Shown: one piece after another, positions 35,682-44,842 of the stretch
Layout: every line of letters starts with the position of its first letter
How positions within the stretch are numbered: the stretch's first letter is position 1
Assembly (NCBI GenBank): GCA_937875295.1
Contig: CALLXS010000108.1
Location: 1 to 49,898, forward strand
Origin: an uncultured bacterium
Lineage (GTDB): Bacteria > Bacteroidota > Ignavibacteria > Kapaibacteriales > UBA2268
DNA length: 49,898 bases
Direction of reading: 5' to 3'
The notes under the pieces: generated by a model
What the model was told of the DNA's origin: nothing
The model's database searches: none
What the model saw: the letters and a program-made list of their open reading frames with translations, nothing else
Translations under genes and position numbers: made by a program

Positions 35682-37589
35682 ATGAAAAGACTTCTTACCT
35701 TAGCTGCAGCGTTGGTTATGCTATTCAGCTTGACTGACTCTCAACAGCTAAAGGCACAAGTTTATGGCGACTTCACATTGGAACTCAGAGAGGCTATGCC
35801 ATTTGAACCAATTATTGAAGGGCAAGAAGGAGTTCGATTATATAGAGCCGATGAATTTTGGATGAACCCTACAAGACAGCGTGACCGCGATGATGGATAC
35901 GTTGCAGTAGGATTACCATTCCCATTTTCATTTAATGGAATAAGTTATGATTCTATCTACGTTTGTGTAAATGGCTTTATTACTTTTAATAACCCACCTA
36001 ACGTAATTGCTCGTGACCCTCAGGGACTCTTTAAAATCGAAAACTCATATCCGGATAACGTTTTAGCACCTTTCTGGGGTGACCATATGTATAGAATTAT
36101 TGAAGATAATGAAATATTACCTCCAGGTTCTAATATGTGGCAACCAACTAAAATATTAGTATGGAAAACAGCAGACAAAGTAGTAATTGAATGGAAAGAT
36201 TTAAATATCTTAGATAAAACTATCACTTCAAGTGTAGCTACTTTCCAAGTAATTCTCTATAAATCAGTAGATCCTAATTCAAATCAAGGCGATGTAGAAT
36301 TTGCTTATGGTACTGCAGGTAAAAGACCTGACCAAGCTACTACAGACCAAAGAGTTATAACTACTGGTGCATCAATTGGTATTAAAGGTGAATTTGGTAT
36401 TCTTCACTCAAATTCTGACTTTATTAATGCTCTTTGGATTAACGGCACTCAAGCTGACCAAATTGGTAATATTTCTTATTCTAATGAATGGCAACCAACT
36501 AAAGGTAGTGATAAAAGATTTGCTTTCGCAGCTTTCGTAAGACACGCTACTGGTGAATCTTGGGGTGACGGTGATGCTGATATGAGCAAAACTATTGGTG
36601 GCAAACACTTTGATTTAAGATTTGACCAAAATCGTTTCGTTTCTGTAAATGATGCAAGAGTGATTATGAAATCAATCGCTTTTGATGTACCTTTAGATAG
36701 TATCAAAGGTAGAGCAGCATTCCACGGCGATGTAAACCACGATGGTAGATTTGTGTATGATGTAGATGGCAATAAAATATTTATTAAGAAAAGAAGTAGA
36801 CAATATAATCAAGATTTACCTCTTAACTTAATTGGTAGTGACAAACAAGTAATGTTCGCTGCTAATGAATATGATGCTGCAATTATTTTACATTATATCG
36901 GTGTAAGAATTCCATATTTACCATGGATAATTGACACTATATTAACTTATGGAAAACAAGAGTACACAGCTTCAAACGGTATTATGTTTGGAACACCTGA
37001 AATTTCTGTTAATGGTAATGTTACTTTACCTGTATTAGTAAATGGTACTATTGATGGTCCTTTATCTGCAAAATTTAATGTAAATGGCGAAATCGAAAGC
37101 ATAGTAAATGTTGCAAAAGATAATTTTATGTCTATGTATAATAATGATAAAGCAGTTTTAGCTGGTTCTGCTAAATTTAATAGTGGCGAAACTATTGCTT
37201 ATATCACTTATAGACCTAATTCTTCTGATGTAAGAATTGAAAACTTATATTTCAATGGTGAAAAATCTCAAAATGTAAATATGAACATTAAAGATGTTGA
37301 AACTAGCGATAATAGTGCAATTCTAAGTAACTATCCTAACCCATTTAATGCAAATACAAATATTGCAGTTACTATTGATAACCCTGGTTATTATAGCCTT
37401 AACATCTATGATGTAAATGGTAATTTAGTTAAATCATTATTCAATGGAAATATCAATAAATCAAACTTAGTAGCTTTTACTTGGGATGGTACTGATAATT
37501 CTGGAATTAAAGTAGGTAGTGGAATGTATATTTATAGATTGATTGGCAATAATGTTAGTGTATCTAACACTATGCAAATCGTTAAATAA
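35682..37589 (+). CDS. Secreted protein with dockerin-like segment and T9SS sorting domain
   Basis: The start is ATG 35682, preceded by GGAG; an in-frame ATG four codons earlier overlaps that site and is less likely. The 635-residue product has a signal peptide ('LLTLAAALVMLFSLTDS', cleaved before about residue 28). An N-terminal beta domain has 'VGLPFPFSFNG' and 'NVLAPFWGDH' (about 70-130), a pattern seen in many secreted FCB proteins. A calcium-binding dockerin-like pair follows: GDVNHDGRF (about 349) and ANEYDAAIILHYIG (about 395), split by an insertion. A YPNPFN-type T9SS sorting domain occupies about 549-635. The stop overlaps the start of the next gene by one base. Confidence 0.85.
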   Translation: MKRLLTLAAALVMLFSLTDSQQLKAQVYGDFTLELREAMPFEPIIEGQEGVRLYRADEFWMNPTRQRDRDDGYVAVGLPFPFSFNGISYDSIYVCVNGFITFNNPPNVIARDPQGLFKIENSYPDNVLAPFWGDHMYRIIEDNEILPPGSNMWQPTKILVWKTADKVVIEWKDLNILDKTITSSVATFQVILYKSVDPNSNQGDVEFAYGTAGKRPDQATTDQRVITTGASIGIKGEFGILHSNSDFINALWINGTQADQIGNISYSNEWQPTKGSDKRFAFAAFVRHATGESWGDGDADMSKTIGGKHFDLRFDQNRFVSVNDARVIMKSIAFDVPLDSIKGRAAFHGDVNHDGRFVYDVDGNKIFIKKRSRQYNQDLPLNLIGSDKQVMFAANEYDAAIILHYIGVRIPYLPWIIDTILTYGKQEYTASNGIMFGTPEISVNGNVTLPVLVNGTIDGPLSAKFNVNGEIESIVNVAKDNFMSMYNNDKAVLAGSAKFNSGETIAYITYRPNSSDVRIENLYFNGEKSQNVNMNIKDVETSDNSAILSNYPNPFNANTNIAVTIDNPGYYSLNIYDVNGNLVKSLFNGNINKSNLVAFTWDGTDNSGIKVGSGMYIYRLIGNNVSVSNTMQIVK

Positions 37590-38818
37590 TGAATCTTCTA
37601 TCTAAATATTTTTGGTTGTCTGTGGTGATATTATTTATCACCACTTACACCCAAAATATAAATGCAAAAGAAAATAAAAAAATTATAAGCGTTATTGAAA
37701 TAGACTCACCATTGCTTTGTGGTACCGAAGATGATAAAAATTTCGTTATTGCAATAGATATGGGCGAAGTATTCAGAGAGGATTCAGTCTATGGATTCAA
37801 TTTTGAGCTAAGGTACGACTCTACTAAAATAAAAATTACAGACTATTTGGTAGTAGGCACATTAGCTGAAAATTGTAGCTATAAAGGATGTTCATTCCTT
37901 AATGATACAATAAGAGGTTATGCCGCAAATATGGATATGACAAGGTTAAGCGGAAAGAAACCATTATTTGCATTTAAAGGCAAGGCTCTTACAGAATGTA
38001 GTGATAGTGCATTGATAATATTAGAATATGTTGAATTTACAGAAGAATTTATACATAAAAATCTTGAATATCAAAATTTAAATTTAAAGATTGAGAAAAA
38101 ACTTCATCCTGAAAATAGAATTGAAATTAAAATTCCAGATGATACTCTAAATTTAAATGAGGAAAGTAATAATATATATAATTATACAATTCCATTTGAG
38201 ATTTATTCAAGCACAGCAGTTAAAAAATTACATATTTTAATTTCTGGTGATAATGCAAATAGTATATTTCTTTTAAAAGATTCAATTTATTCTTTTGGAA
38301 AAGCTGAATTATTAAATACAAACGATAGTCTTTTTCTTAATATTACTTTTGATAATCAAGTGTATTATAAAAAATTTGATATTAATATTGCCTTAGATAT
38401 AAGTAAATTAATAACTGAAGACAAAGACTATTTTAAGGAATATAATTTAAGTATTATTAAAGATAATTGTAAATGTATTGATACATATATATCCGACAAA
38501 TTTGCAATTAATTATCAAAAGAAAGAAGATTCAACTTATGTATTTGAATCAAATACTGATAAAAATGATACTTATGTTGTATCAGAGAAAATGTATTTAA
38601 ATAATTTATCTGGTTTTAAAGACTTAATAATATATAATTCAATAGGACAAATTGTGTCAAAATTAAATATTGAAAATTTGAATTATGTTGATTTAAGTAA
38701 TAAAATAAAGGATGGTATTTACTTTGGGATATTAATTAATCCGGAAAAAAGTATTTACAGCCTAAATAACAGTTTTATAAAGAAAATAAAAATATTAAAA
38801 TATTCATTCATTAATTAA
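37589..38818 (+). CDS. Secreted cohesin-like protein with T9SS-type tail
   Basis: This 409-residue protein has a signal peptide (about 1-25, ending INAK) and a domain at about 30-150 that resembles a cohesin: 'GFNFELRYDSTKIKITDYLV', then 'KPLFAFKGKAL', then 'ALIILEYVEF'. Cohesins bind dockerins, and the preceding gene encodes a dockerin-like segment. The C-terminal 70 residues ('DLIIYNSIGQIVSKLNI', 'IKDGIYFGILI') look like a T9SS type A sorting domain, though weaker than its neighbours. The start codon overlaps the previous stop (TAATG), so translation is probably coupled. Codon use is more mixed than in the giant gene. No enzyme motif was seen. Confidence 0.7.
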   Translation: MNLLSKYFWLSVVILFITTYTQNINAKENKKIISVIEIDSPLLCGTEDDKNFVIAIDMGEVFREDSVYGFNFELRYDSTKIKITDYLVVGTLAENCSYKGCSFLNDTIRGYAANMDMTRLSGKKPLFAFKGKALTECSDSALIILEYVEFTEEFIHKNLEYQNLNLKIEKKLHPENRIEIKIPDDTLNLNEESNNIYNYTIPFEIYSSTAVKKLHILISGDNANSIFLLKDSIYSFGKAELLNTNDSLFLNITFDNQVYYKKFDINIALDISKLITEDKDYFKEYNLSIIKDNCKCIDTYISDKFAINYQKKEDSTYVFESNTDKNDTYVVSEKMYLNNLSGFKDLIIYNSIGQIVSKLNIENLNYVDLSNKIKDGIYFGILINPEKSIYSLNNSFIKKIKILKYSFIN

Positions 38819-38835
38819 ATTTTTTGGAGGTTCAA

Positions 38836-41800
38836 GTGAAGTTAAATCAATTACTTCAAAAGAGTTTCAGATTGCTTACTGCAATGCTTTTAGTTGGAGC
38901 GATAATTATCCCAACTAATAGTGCATTTAGCCAGTTAGCAGCTGGACTGCCTAGACTTTCACTGACCGGCGTGGATAATTCATATAATACGAATTTTTAT
39001 CCCGATGGCAGATTGACCGTTGCTCCTTCTAAATCGAAGGATTATCAGTCAGAGGTATTAGTGCCAGTATTTATCAGCTTTAAAGAAATGCCTGATCCAC
39101 TTACTCACTCTACTAAACACATTTACTCATTTGAGATGAAATTAAAGTATGATAGCCAGGTATTTAAACCTGTTAAAATACAATCATTTCATCCGACTTT
39201 AGATGATCCAAAATATCGTAACGATGACTTTAGAACAGTTGGCGCTCAATTCCAATATGATTGGAATACTTATGCAGATACTAACTTTCTACAATGGTTA
39301 GATATTAACGGAGAACAAAATACTTACGGCGCTGTAATGAAAATTACAGGTATCTCAGCTCAACCATTACCTTCTACATTAGATGCTAATGGAAATGAAA
39401 TTTTCAAACCATTCTTTTATGTTGTTATGAAAGTTCTTCCTACTTTAGCGGAAGAAGATTCAAGATTATTAAATAAACTTACTTGGTTGTTAATTGACGC
39501 TGATTCAATTAGATACAATGATGTTTGGACTATTTCTAAACCAAATTATCCTAATATCGCTGGTATCGATATGGAAAGAACTAATGAATTATGGACAAAT
39601 GAACCTTATAGAAAAGGTACATTAATGGCTAAAGTTCAAAATAAATTCCCTGCTTTTGACTTCTTTATGCAGAAACTTCCTGGCGTTATGTATAGCGGCG
39701 AGAAGAATGAAGCTATCGTTCCAATTGTAAAAGATGATTTAGGTTATGGACAAGAATTTGAAATCGTTGATCCAATTTCTGTAGATTGGCAAAGAACAAA
39801 AGATGAATTTAAATATGGCGAGCGTACTATTCAAATCAGAAATTCAGTAATTGGTACTCGTATGAGTGAAGTAATGATTGAAACTGATCAGCCATGGTTA
39901 GAAGTAGCTACTTATAATGTAGAAGACCCTAATTTTAGCTTTAATTATAATGAAAAAGGTTATTTCCCATATTTAGATAATGGTATTCTTGGTTCTATTT
40001 ATCTACCTACTGATAAAAACAATATAATCCCAGCACAACCACAAATATTTTTAAATATTCGTTGTAACCCTGATAAAATTGATCCTCTAGCAAGCGTAGA
40101 CCCAGAAGGTACTTATGTTGGTTATATTACATTTAAATCTCGTGATGCATTACATAATCCAGTAAAATTAAAAGTAACATTTAATTTATTACGTAACGCT
40201 TATGAACCTGATTTATATCCTCAAGAAATGCCTGTTGGATCTATTGCAAGACATACTGGTATTAGATTAAATATTAGAACTGCTTATGTTGATGAAACTA
40301 AAAATTTAGTATTTGGTACTGCTCCTAGAGCTACAGAAGGTATTGATACATTAATGGGCGAAAGAGCTTATCTACAACCAATGACAACAACTGGTTTCGA
40401 TGCAAGATTCTTCTCATTAACTCCTGAAATTAATGCTAAAGCTCCTAATGGTTTTATGGATGCATTACCTGACATTAATAGACCTGATTATAATTCAAGA
40501 GATATCAGAGATATTAATGATACTTTACAATCACTTACATATTATGTTAAATTCAATACTCCTCGCTATCCATTGTATATTACTTGGAATGTAAATGACT
40601 TCCCAGAAGGTTCAATACTTTACATAAAAGATTTACAAACTCGCGGCGATAGAATTAATGTAAATATGAGAGAAGGTTCAACTGTCGGTACTGACGGAAC
40701 TATGTCTTATACATTTACTGATGCAACATTAAATGATTTCATTATCGAATATACATTACCAAAAATATTTGAATATGATTCTACTGATAATGGTTTTGCA
40801 GCTATAAATAAAGGTTGGAACTTACTATCATTACCAGTAAGACCTACTAATGCAGCAATTAAATCAGTTTATCCAAATTCAGTTAATAACAATGTATTGA
40901 CATTCTTCCCAAGCGGTTGGGAACAAGAAGCTGGTAATTTAAAACCAGGTCAAGGTTTCTTCATTCTTTATAATAACATTATTGACAGAAAATTTGCTGG
41001 TTTGCAAATTAGAAATATTGGTCCTGAATACGGAGATAAAATTAGAATTATTAAAGGTTGGAATTTGATTGGTGCTTTATCATTCCCTGTTTCAGTGAAT
41101 AATGTAAGCTTCGCTCAATATAATCCTAACTTCCCAATTCCTGATTTAGCTTTCGTTAGATTCTATGGTTTCTGGAGATATATTACTGCTCGCGGATATC
41201 AACAAGTAAATATGTTAGAACCAGGTTTCGGTTATTTCATAAAAGCTGGTAAAGGTTCTGGCGAACAAGAAGATGTAGCTCAATCTGCATTAATTGAATC
41301 ATACTTAAGAATTTCTCCTACATCTGCTACACCAAAAGCAATTATGTCTGGTGACTTTAAAGAAGATGCAAAATCAGCAAGTGCTAAATTAAATGTATTT
41401 GATAATAATCAAGCTTATTCAACAATTTACTTATCTAACGATAAGAAATTAAATAGCTCATTATTTGAATTACCTCCAGCTCTTGGTGAAAACTTCTTTG
41501 ATATAAGATTCGAAGGTAATACTTATTTAAGCAATAATGATAATTCAACTGTACAATTGTACGGCGTGAAATATCCAGTTTCAATCTCTGCTACTGATAA
41601 TAATAGCGATTTGTTCTTCTATGATGCTGTAACTAATGAATTATTAGGCGTTATTACTAAAAACTCTAATAAGAATTTAGAAATCAACAAAACAATGGGC
41701 AATACTATTAATGTAGTAAAAGGTAATACTGAATTAAAAGTATATCCAAATCCTGTTGCAAATGTTGCTCAAGTATCATATTATGTACCAGCAAATGGTT

Positions 41801-41982
41801 ATATAACAGTGAAAATCTTCAATTCTTTAGGAAATGAAGTTAGCAATGTATTCCAAGGTATAGCTAATGAAGGTTTACAAAACCAAACATTTAATGTTAA
41901 TAATTTAGCTACAGGTACTTACTTTATTAAAGTGATCGGTGCTGATTTTACTAACGTAACTTCATTCACACTTGTAAAATAA
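38836..41982 (+). CDS. Large secreted protein with cohesin-like domain and T9SS sorting domain
   Basis: I place the start at GTG 38836, five bases after GGAGG; an in-frame TTG four codons earlier lies on the ribosome binding site itself. The 1048-residue protein has a signal peptide (about 1-34, ending SAFSQ). A cohesin-like domain follows at about 60-215 ('YSFEMKLKYDSQVFKPVKIQ' and 'FFYVVMKVLPT'). The middle is beta-rich and of unknown family. Around 660-810 there are two 'KGWNLLSLPV' / 'KGWNLIGALS' segments with 'PGQGFFI' and 'PGFGYFI', a repeat found in other surface proteins. The last 80 residues carry a YPNPVAN-type T9SS sorting domain. Its 5' end shows more varied codons than the rest. 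Confidence 0.82.
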   Translation: MKLNQLLQKSFRLLTAMLLVGAIIIPTNSAFSQLAAGLPRLSLTGVDNSYNTNFYPDGRLTVAPSKSKDYQSEVLVPVFISFKEMPDPLTHSTKHIYSFEMKLKYDSQVFKPVKIQSFHPTLDDPKYRNDDFRTVGAQFQYDWNTYADTNFLQWLDINGEQNTYGAVMKITGISAQPLPSTLDANGNEIFKPFFYVVMKVLPTLAEEDSRLLNKLTWLLIDADSIRYNDVWTISKPNYPNIAGIDMERTNELWTNEPYRKGTLMAKVQNKFPAFDFFMQKLPGVMYSGEKNEAIVPIVKDDLGYGQEFEIVDPISVDWQRTKDEFKYGERTIQIRNSVIGTRMSEVMIETDQPWLEVATYNVEDPNFSFNYNEKGYFPYLDNGILGSIYLPTDKNNIIPAQPQIFLNIRCNPDKIDPLASVDPEGTYVGYITFKSRDALHNPVKLKVTFNLLRNAYEPDLYPQEMPVGSIARHTGIRLNIRTAYVDETKNLVFGTAPRATEGIDTLMGERAYLQPMTTTGFDARFFSLTPEINAKAPNGFMDALPDINRPDYNSRDIRDINDTLQSLTYYVKFNTPRYPLYITWNVNDFPEGSILYIKDLQTRGDRINVNMREGSTVGTDGTMSYTFTDATLNDFIIEYTLPKIFEYDSTDNGFAAINKGWNLLSLPVRPTNAAIKSVYPNSVNNNVLTFFPSGWEQEAGNLKPGQGFFILYNNIIDRKFAGLQIRNIGPEYGDKIRIIKGWNLIGALSFPVSVNNVSFAQYNPNFPIPDLAFVRFYGFWRYITARGYQQVNMLEPGFGYFIKAGKGSGEQEDVAQSALIESYLRISPTSATPKAIMSGDFKEDAKSASAKLNVFDNNQAYSTIYLSNDKKLNSSLFELPPALGENFFDIRFEGNTYLSNNDNSTVQLYGVKYPVSISATDNNSDLFFYDAVTNELLGVITKNSNKNLEINKTMGNTINVVKGNTELKVYPNPVANVAQVSYYVPANGYITVKIFNSLGNEVSNVFQGIANEGLQNQTFNVNNLATGTYFIKVIGADFTNVTSFTLVK

Positions 41983-42004
41983 GTTCAGTAAATTAAATAT
42001 AATA

Positions 42005-42042
42005 GGGCAGCATAGTTTATACATTGTGCTGCCCATTTTTTT
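42005..42042 (+). terminator. Intrinsic terminator after the 1048-residue protein gene
   Basis: GGGCAGCA (42005-42012) pairs with TGCTGCCC (42027-42034), followed by a T-run to 42042. It separates the large cargo genes from the small one downstream, perhaps lowering the latter's expression. Confidence 0.88.
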
Positions 42043-42063
42043 GAAATAATAAACTAATAAAAT

Positions 42064-42843
42064 ATGAAAAAATTATTAATTTTTATCCTTATTATAATAC
42101 CGGGATATTTATTTTCACAAAGTGAATTTAATATGCAAATTGTAATTCGTGATAATATAGGACAATTTGATAGAAATTTTTTTGGTTATAAAACTAATGC
42201 TACAGATTTACTTGATGATAATCAAGAAATCGGCGAATTTGAATTACCAAATTTATCATTCCCGCCTGAAGTTCTTGGTGCTTTTTCTATTCAAAAACAA
42301 ATTACTAACGACGAAGGCTTACCAATCTTAGAAGATATATATAGCTATAAAGACTATAAACCATATTTTAAGACAAAAAATGATTCTATTGTTTATACTT
42401 TAAAAGTTGTACATGCACATTCTGATTTTAATATGCTATTTATAGGTAATTTACCTTCAGATATTAAATCGGCAAAAGTATATTCTCTGGAATTTCCTTT
42501 TAGTGAATATGATTTATTTGATGCTAAATTAATTAAAGTAATTTATAATAAAAACTTCTTATCTCAAAATTTCAAAATAGTTCTAAAAAATTATGATGAT
42601 TTAACATCAGTAGAGGATAGAAACAATATTATTAAAATATATCCTAATCCTTCAAGCGATATGATATACTTTAGCGATAAAATTGAAAAAAATATTGAAA
42701 TAAGTGATATATCCGGTCAAATTTTTAAAAGAACAATTGATGGTAATAGATTGTCAATTTCAGATTTCCCATCTGGCATATATATTGTAACAGGTAAAGA
42801 CCTAAATAATAAAAAATTTAACAAGATATTTGTTAAGAAATAA
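42064..42843 (+). CDS. Small secreted protein with T9SS sorting domain
   Basis: This 259-residue protein has a signal peptide (about 1-19, 'LLIFILIIIPGYLFSQ'), a mature domain of about 165 residues that I do not recognise, and a C-terminal T9SS type A sorting domain from about residue 188 with 'IYPNPSSDMIYFSD' and 'FPSGIYIVTG'. It lies right after a terminator, so it is expressed by read-through or separately. It has no cohesin or dockerin signature. Confidence 0.78.
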   Translation: MKKLLIFILIIIPGYLFSQSEFNMQIVIRDNIGQFDRNFFGYKTNATDLLDDNQEIGEFELPNLSFPPEVLGAFSIQKQITNDEGLPILEDIYSYKDYKPYFKTKNDSIVYTLKVVHAHSDFNMLFIGNLPSDIKSAKVYSLEFPFSEYDLFDAKLIKVIYNKNFLSQNFKIVLKNYDDLTSVEDRNNIIKIYPNPSSDMIYFSDKIEKNIEISDISGQIFKRTIDGNRLSISDFPSGIYIVTGKDLNNKKFNKIFVKK

Positions 42844-42928
42844 ACTTTTAATTAAGATAGTGTAAAATTAAAAATATTTTTGTAAATTCGAATTTATAAG
42901 ATTAAAATTACTATAATCGGAGTCTTGT

Positions 42929-44026
42929 TTGGAAAACGAATCTCAACCTAAAATCAACAATAACAATATAAATGGTGATAAAAGAAAAGCAAATTATCAA
43001 AGCAATAAATTAAGCTCTGATAGTAATAACTATAAAAGAAATTCTTATAATAATCCAAATTTCAAGAATAAACAATCTAATTACAATAGTAATATTCTTA
43101 TCTCTGTCGTTATTCCTCTTTTAAATGAAGAAGAATCGCTACAGGAGCTATCGTTAGCACTAGAATCACAATTAAATAATATAGCTCAAAATAGATGGGA
43201 AGTAATTTTTATTGATGATGGTTCTACAGATAACTCCTATAATGTAATTAAAACAATTAACGAAAGAAATAAAAAATTTAAAGCAATTAGATTCAGAAGA
43301 AATTATGGTAAAAGTGCTGCTTTGTCGGTCGGCTTTAAAGAAGCAAAAGGAAAAGTAGTAATAACGATGGATGCTGATTTACAAGATGATCCTAAAGAAA
43401 TTCCTAATTTAATTGCTAAGTTAAAAGAAGGTTATGACCTTGTTTCCGGATGGAAAAAAATAAGACATGATCCATTTAATAAGACATTCCCTTCTAAATT
43501 ATTCAATAAAATTACAGCTAAAGCAAGTGGTTTAAAATTACATGATTTTAATTGCGGGCTAAAAGCATATCGCCGCGAAGTAGTGAAATCTCTACAAGTT
43601 TATGGTGAAATGCACAGATATTTACCAGCATTAGCACATTGGGACGGCTATAAATGTACTGAAATACCCGTGGAACACCATTCAAGGGTCTATGGAGAAA
43701 GTAAATACCCAGGATTATCACGCGGATTTAAAGGATTATTAGATTTAAGTACTATTGTCTTCACGCATAAATATTTAAAACGACCATTACATTTTTTTGG
43801 AGCTATAGGTATTTCAATGTTTGTAATTGGTGTCATTATTGATTTATGGTTAGTAATAGAAAAATTATTCTGTAATACTACATTAAGTGAAAGACCATTA
43901 CTTTTTTTAGGTATTGCTCTGATAATAGTAGGTGTGCAGCTATTTTCAATTGGATTGTTGGGCGAAATGCTTGTCAAAAATACAATTGATAATAGTAATT
44001 ATAATATTAAAGAAAGATTATATTAA
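42929..44026 (+). CDS. GT2 family glycosyltransferase with C-terminal membrane helices
   Basis: The enzyme is of the dolichol-phosphate-mannose-synthase/DPM1-like type, moving a sugar from a nucleotide donor to a lipid-phosphate carrier at the membrane. The start is TTG 42929 with GGAG six bases upstream. The first 50 residues are Asn/Lys-rich and disordered. The GT-A domain shows 'VVIPLLNEEESLQEL', 'FIDDGSTDNS' (about 93) and the DxD-like 'MDADLQDDP' (about 147). 'FNCGLKAYRREV' and 'HHSRVYGESKY' follow as in this subfamily. Two TM helices lie at the C-terminus (about 288-310 and 325-348). A TATTTTTG at 42875-42882 may be its -7 element. It starts a surface-glycan type gene set. Confidence 0.92.
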   Translation: MENESQPKINNNNINGDKRKANYQSNKLSSDSNNYKRNSYNNPNFKNKQSNYNSNILISVVIPLLNEEESLQELSLALESQLNNIAQNRWEVIFIDDGSTDNSYNVIKTINERNKKFKAIRFRRNYGKSAALSVGFKEAKGKVVITMDADLQDDPKEIPNLIAKLKEGYDLVSGWKKIRHDPFNKTFPSKLFNKITAKASGLKLHDFNCGLKAYRREVVKSLQVYGEMHRYLPALAHWDGYKCTEIPVEHHSRVYGESKYPGLSRGFKGLLDLSTIVFTHKYLKRPLHFFGAIGISMFVIGVIIDLWLVIEKLFCNTTLSERPLLFLGIALIIVGVQLFSIGLLGEMLVKNTIDNSNYNIKERLY

Positions 44027-44048
44027 AAATACAAATGACATTAAAACT

Positions 44049-44840
44049 ATGAAAAATATATATATTGCATTGTTTTTAGCTATAATAATAAGCATTCCTC
44101 TTCAAGACATATATGCTGCTTATCCTGCAGAAACAGATGATAATCCATTTAGTGTATATTTCCTTGGAGTAGGTATTTCAGGAAGTACTTTTCCAAAAAA
44201 TTCTTCTACTTGGAAAAATATCAGTTTTAGTATAGATCCAAATGACCACGTAATTGGTGGTAGTTTCGATGGTATGGAATCATCGATAAGAGCTTCATTG
44301 ACTACAAATATTGATAGAAAGAGTAATTTCTTGTTACCAATCAGCTATGAATATATGTTTATGCGAGCTGGAGAACTTATTTATTATAATCTAACTCCAC
44401 AAATTAATTATCATGGAACGTTCAATCATAAAATTGATGTTCAAAAATTTAGCATTGGTTTGGATTGGCAAGCTCTTCAGACTCCTTTTAAAGATGTAAA
44501 GATATATTTAGGTCTTGATGCAAAAGCCTTTTTAATTACTAATCAAGAATTCACTCGCACAGATGTTAAAATTCAAAATGATTCTACAGTACAAATTGAT
44601 AAATTTCCATATTTACCAAAAGAAGATGCATTTAGGTTCGGTTGCGAAGGCAAAATTGGATTTAGAGGGCATTTGATTAACAAATTTTATTTAAATACTT
44701 TTATCGGGTATGAAGTATTTAATTTACTTGGAAGAGAAGATAAAAGAGGTCAACTATTTACTCCTTTTAGCAAGTATGAACCGAAGGAAGAATTAATTAC
44801 TGCATGGCATTATTATTTAAGTATAGAATATAAATTTTAA
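44049..44840 (+). CDS. Putative outer-membrane beta-barrel protein
   Basis: I start this gene at ATG 44049, which gives a signal peptide (about 1-23, 'IALFLAIIISIPLQDIYA'). An upstream in-frame extension would overlap the previous gene and mask the signal. The 263-residue product has alternating hydrophobic strands, for example 'NFLLPISYEYMFMRAG', 'KFSIGLDWQALQ' and 'KFYLNTFIGYEVF', and ends in 'YYLSIEYKF', an aromatic C-terminus typical of barrels. Its specific family is not recognised. It lies between two glycosyltransferase genes and is separated by two bases from the next one, so they are probably co-expressed. Confidence 0.65.
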   Translation: MKNIYIALFLAIIISIPLQDIYAAYPAETDDNPFSVYFLGVGISGSTFPKNSSTWKNISFSIDPNDHVIGGSFDGMESSIRASLTTNIDRKSNFLLPISYEYMFMRAGELIYYNLTPQINYHGTFNHKIDVQKFSIGLDWQALQTPFKDVKIYLGLDAKAFLITNQEFTRTDVKIQNDSTVQIDKFPYLPKEDAFRFGCEGKIGFRGHLINKFYLNTFIGYEVFNLLGREDKRGQLFTPFSKYEPKEELITAWHYYLSIEYKF

Positions 44841-44842
44841 GA

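Noticed and set aside
35682..38818. Cellulosome (cohesin-dockerin with plant-polymer enzymes)
   Set aside because: No glycoside hydrolase, esterase or carbohydrate-binding module is visible in the window; only the pairing modules are suggested.
43932..44048. Extended N-terminus of the outer-membrane protein overlapping the GT2 gene
   Set aside because: It runs inside the 3' end of the GT2 gene in another frame and hides the signal peptide starting at 44049.
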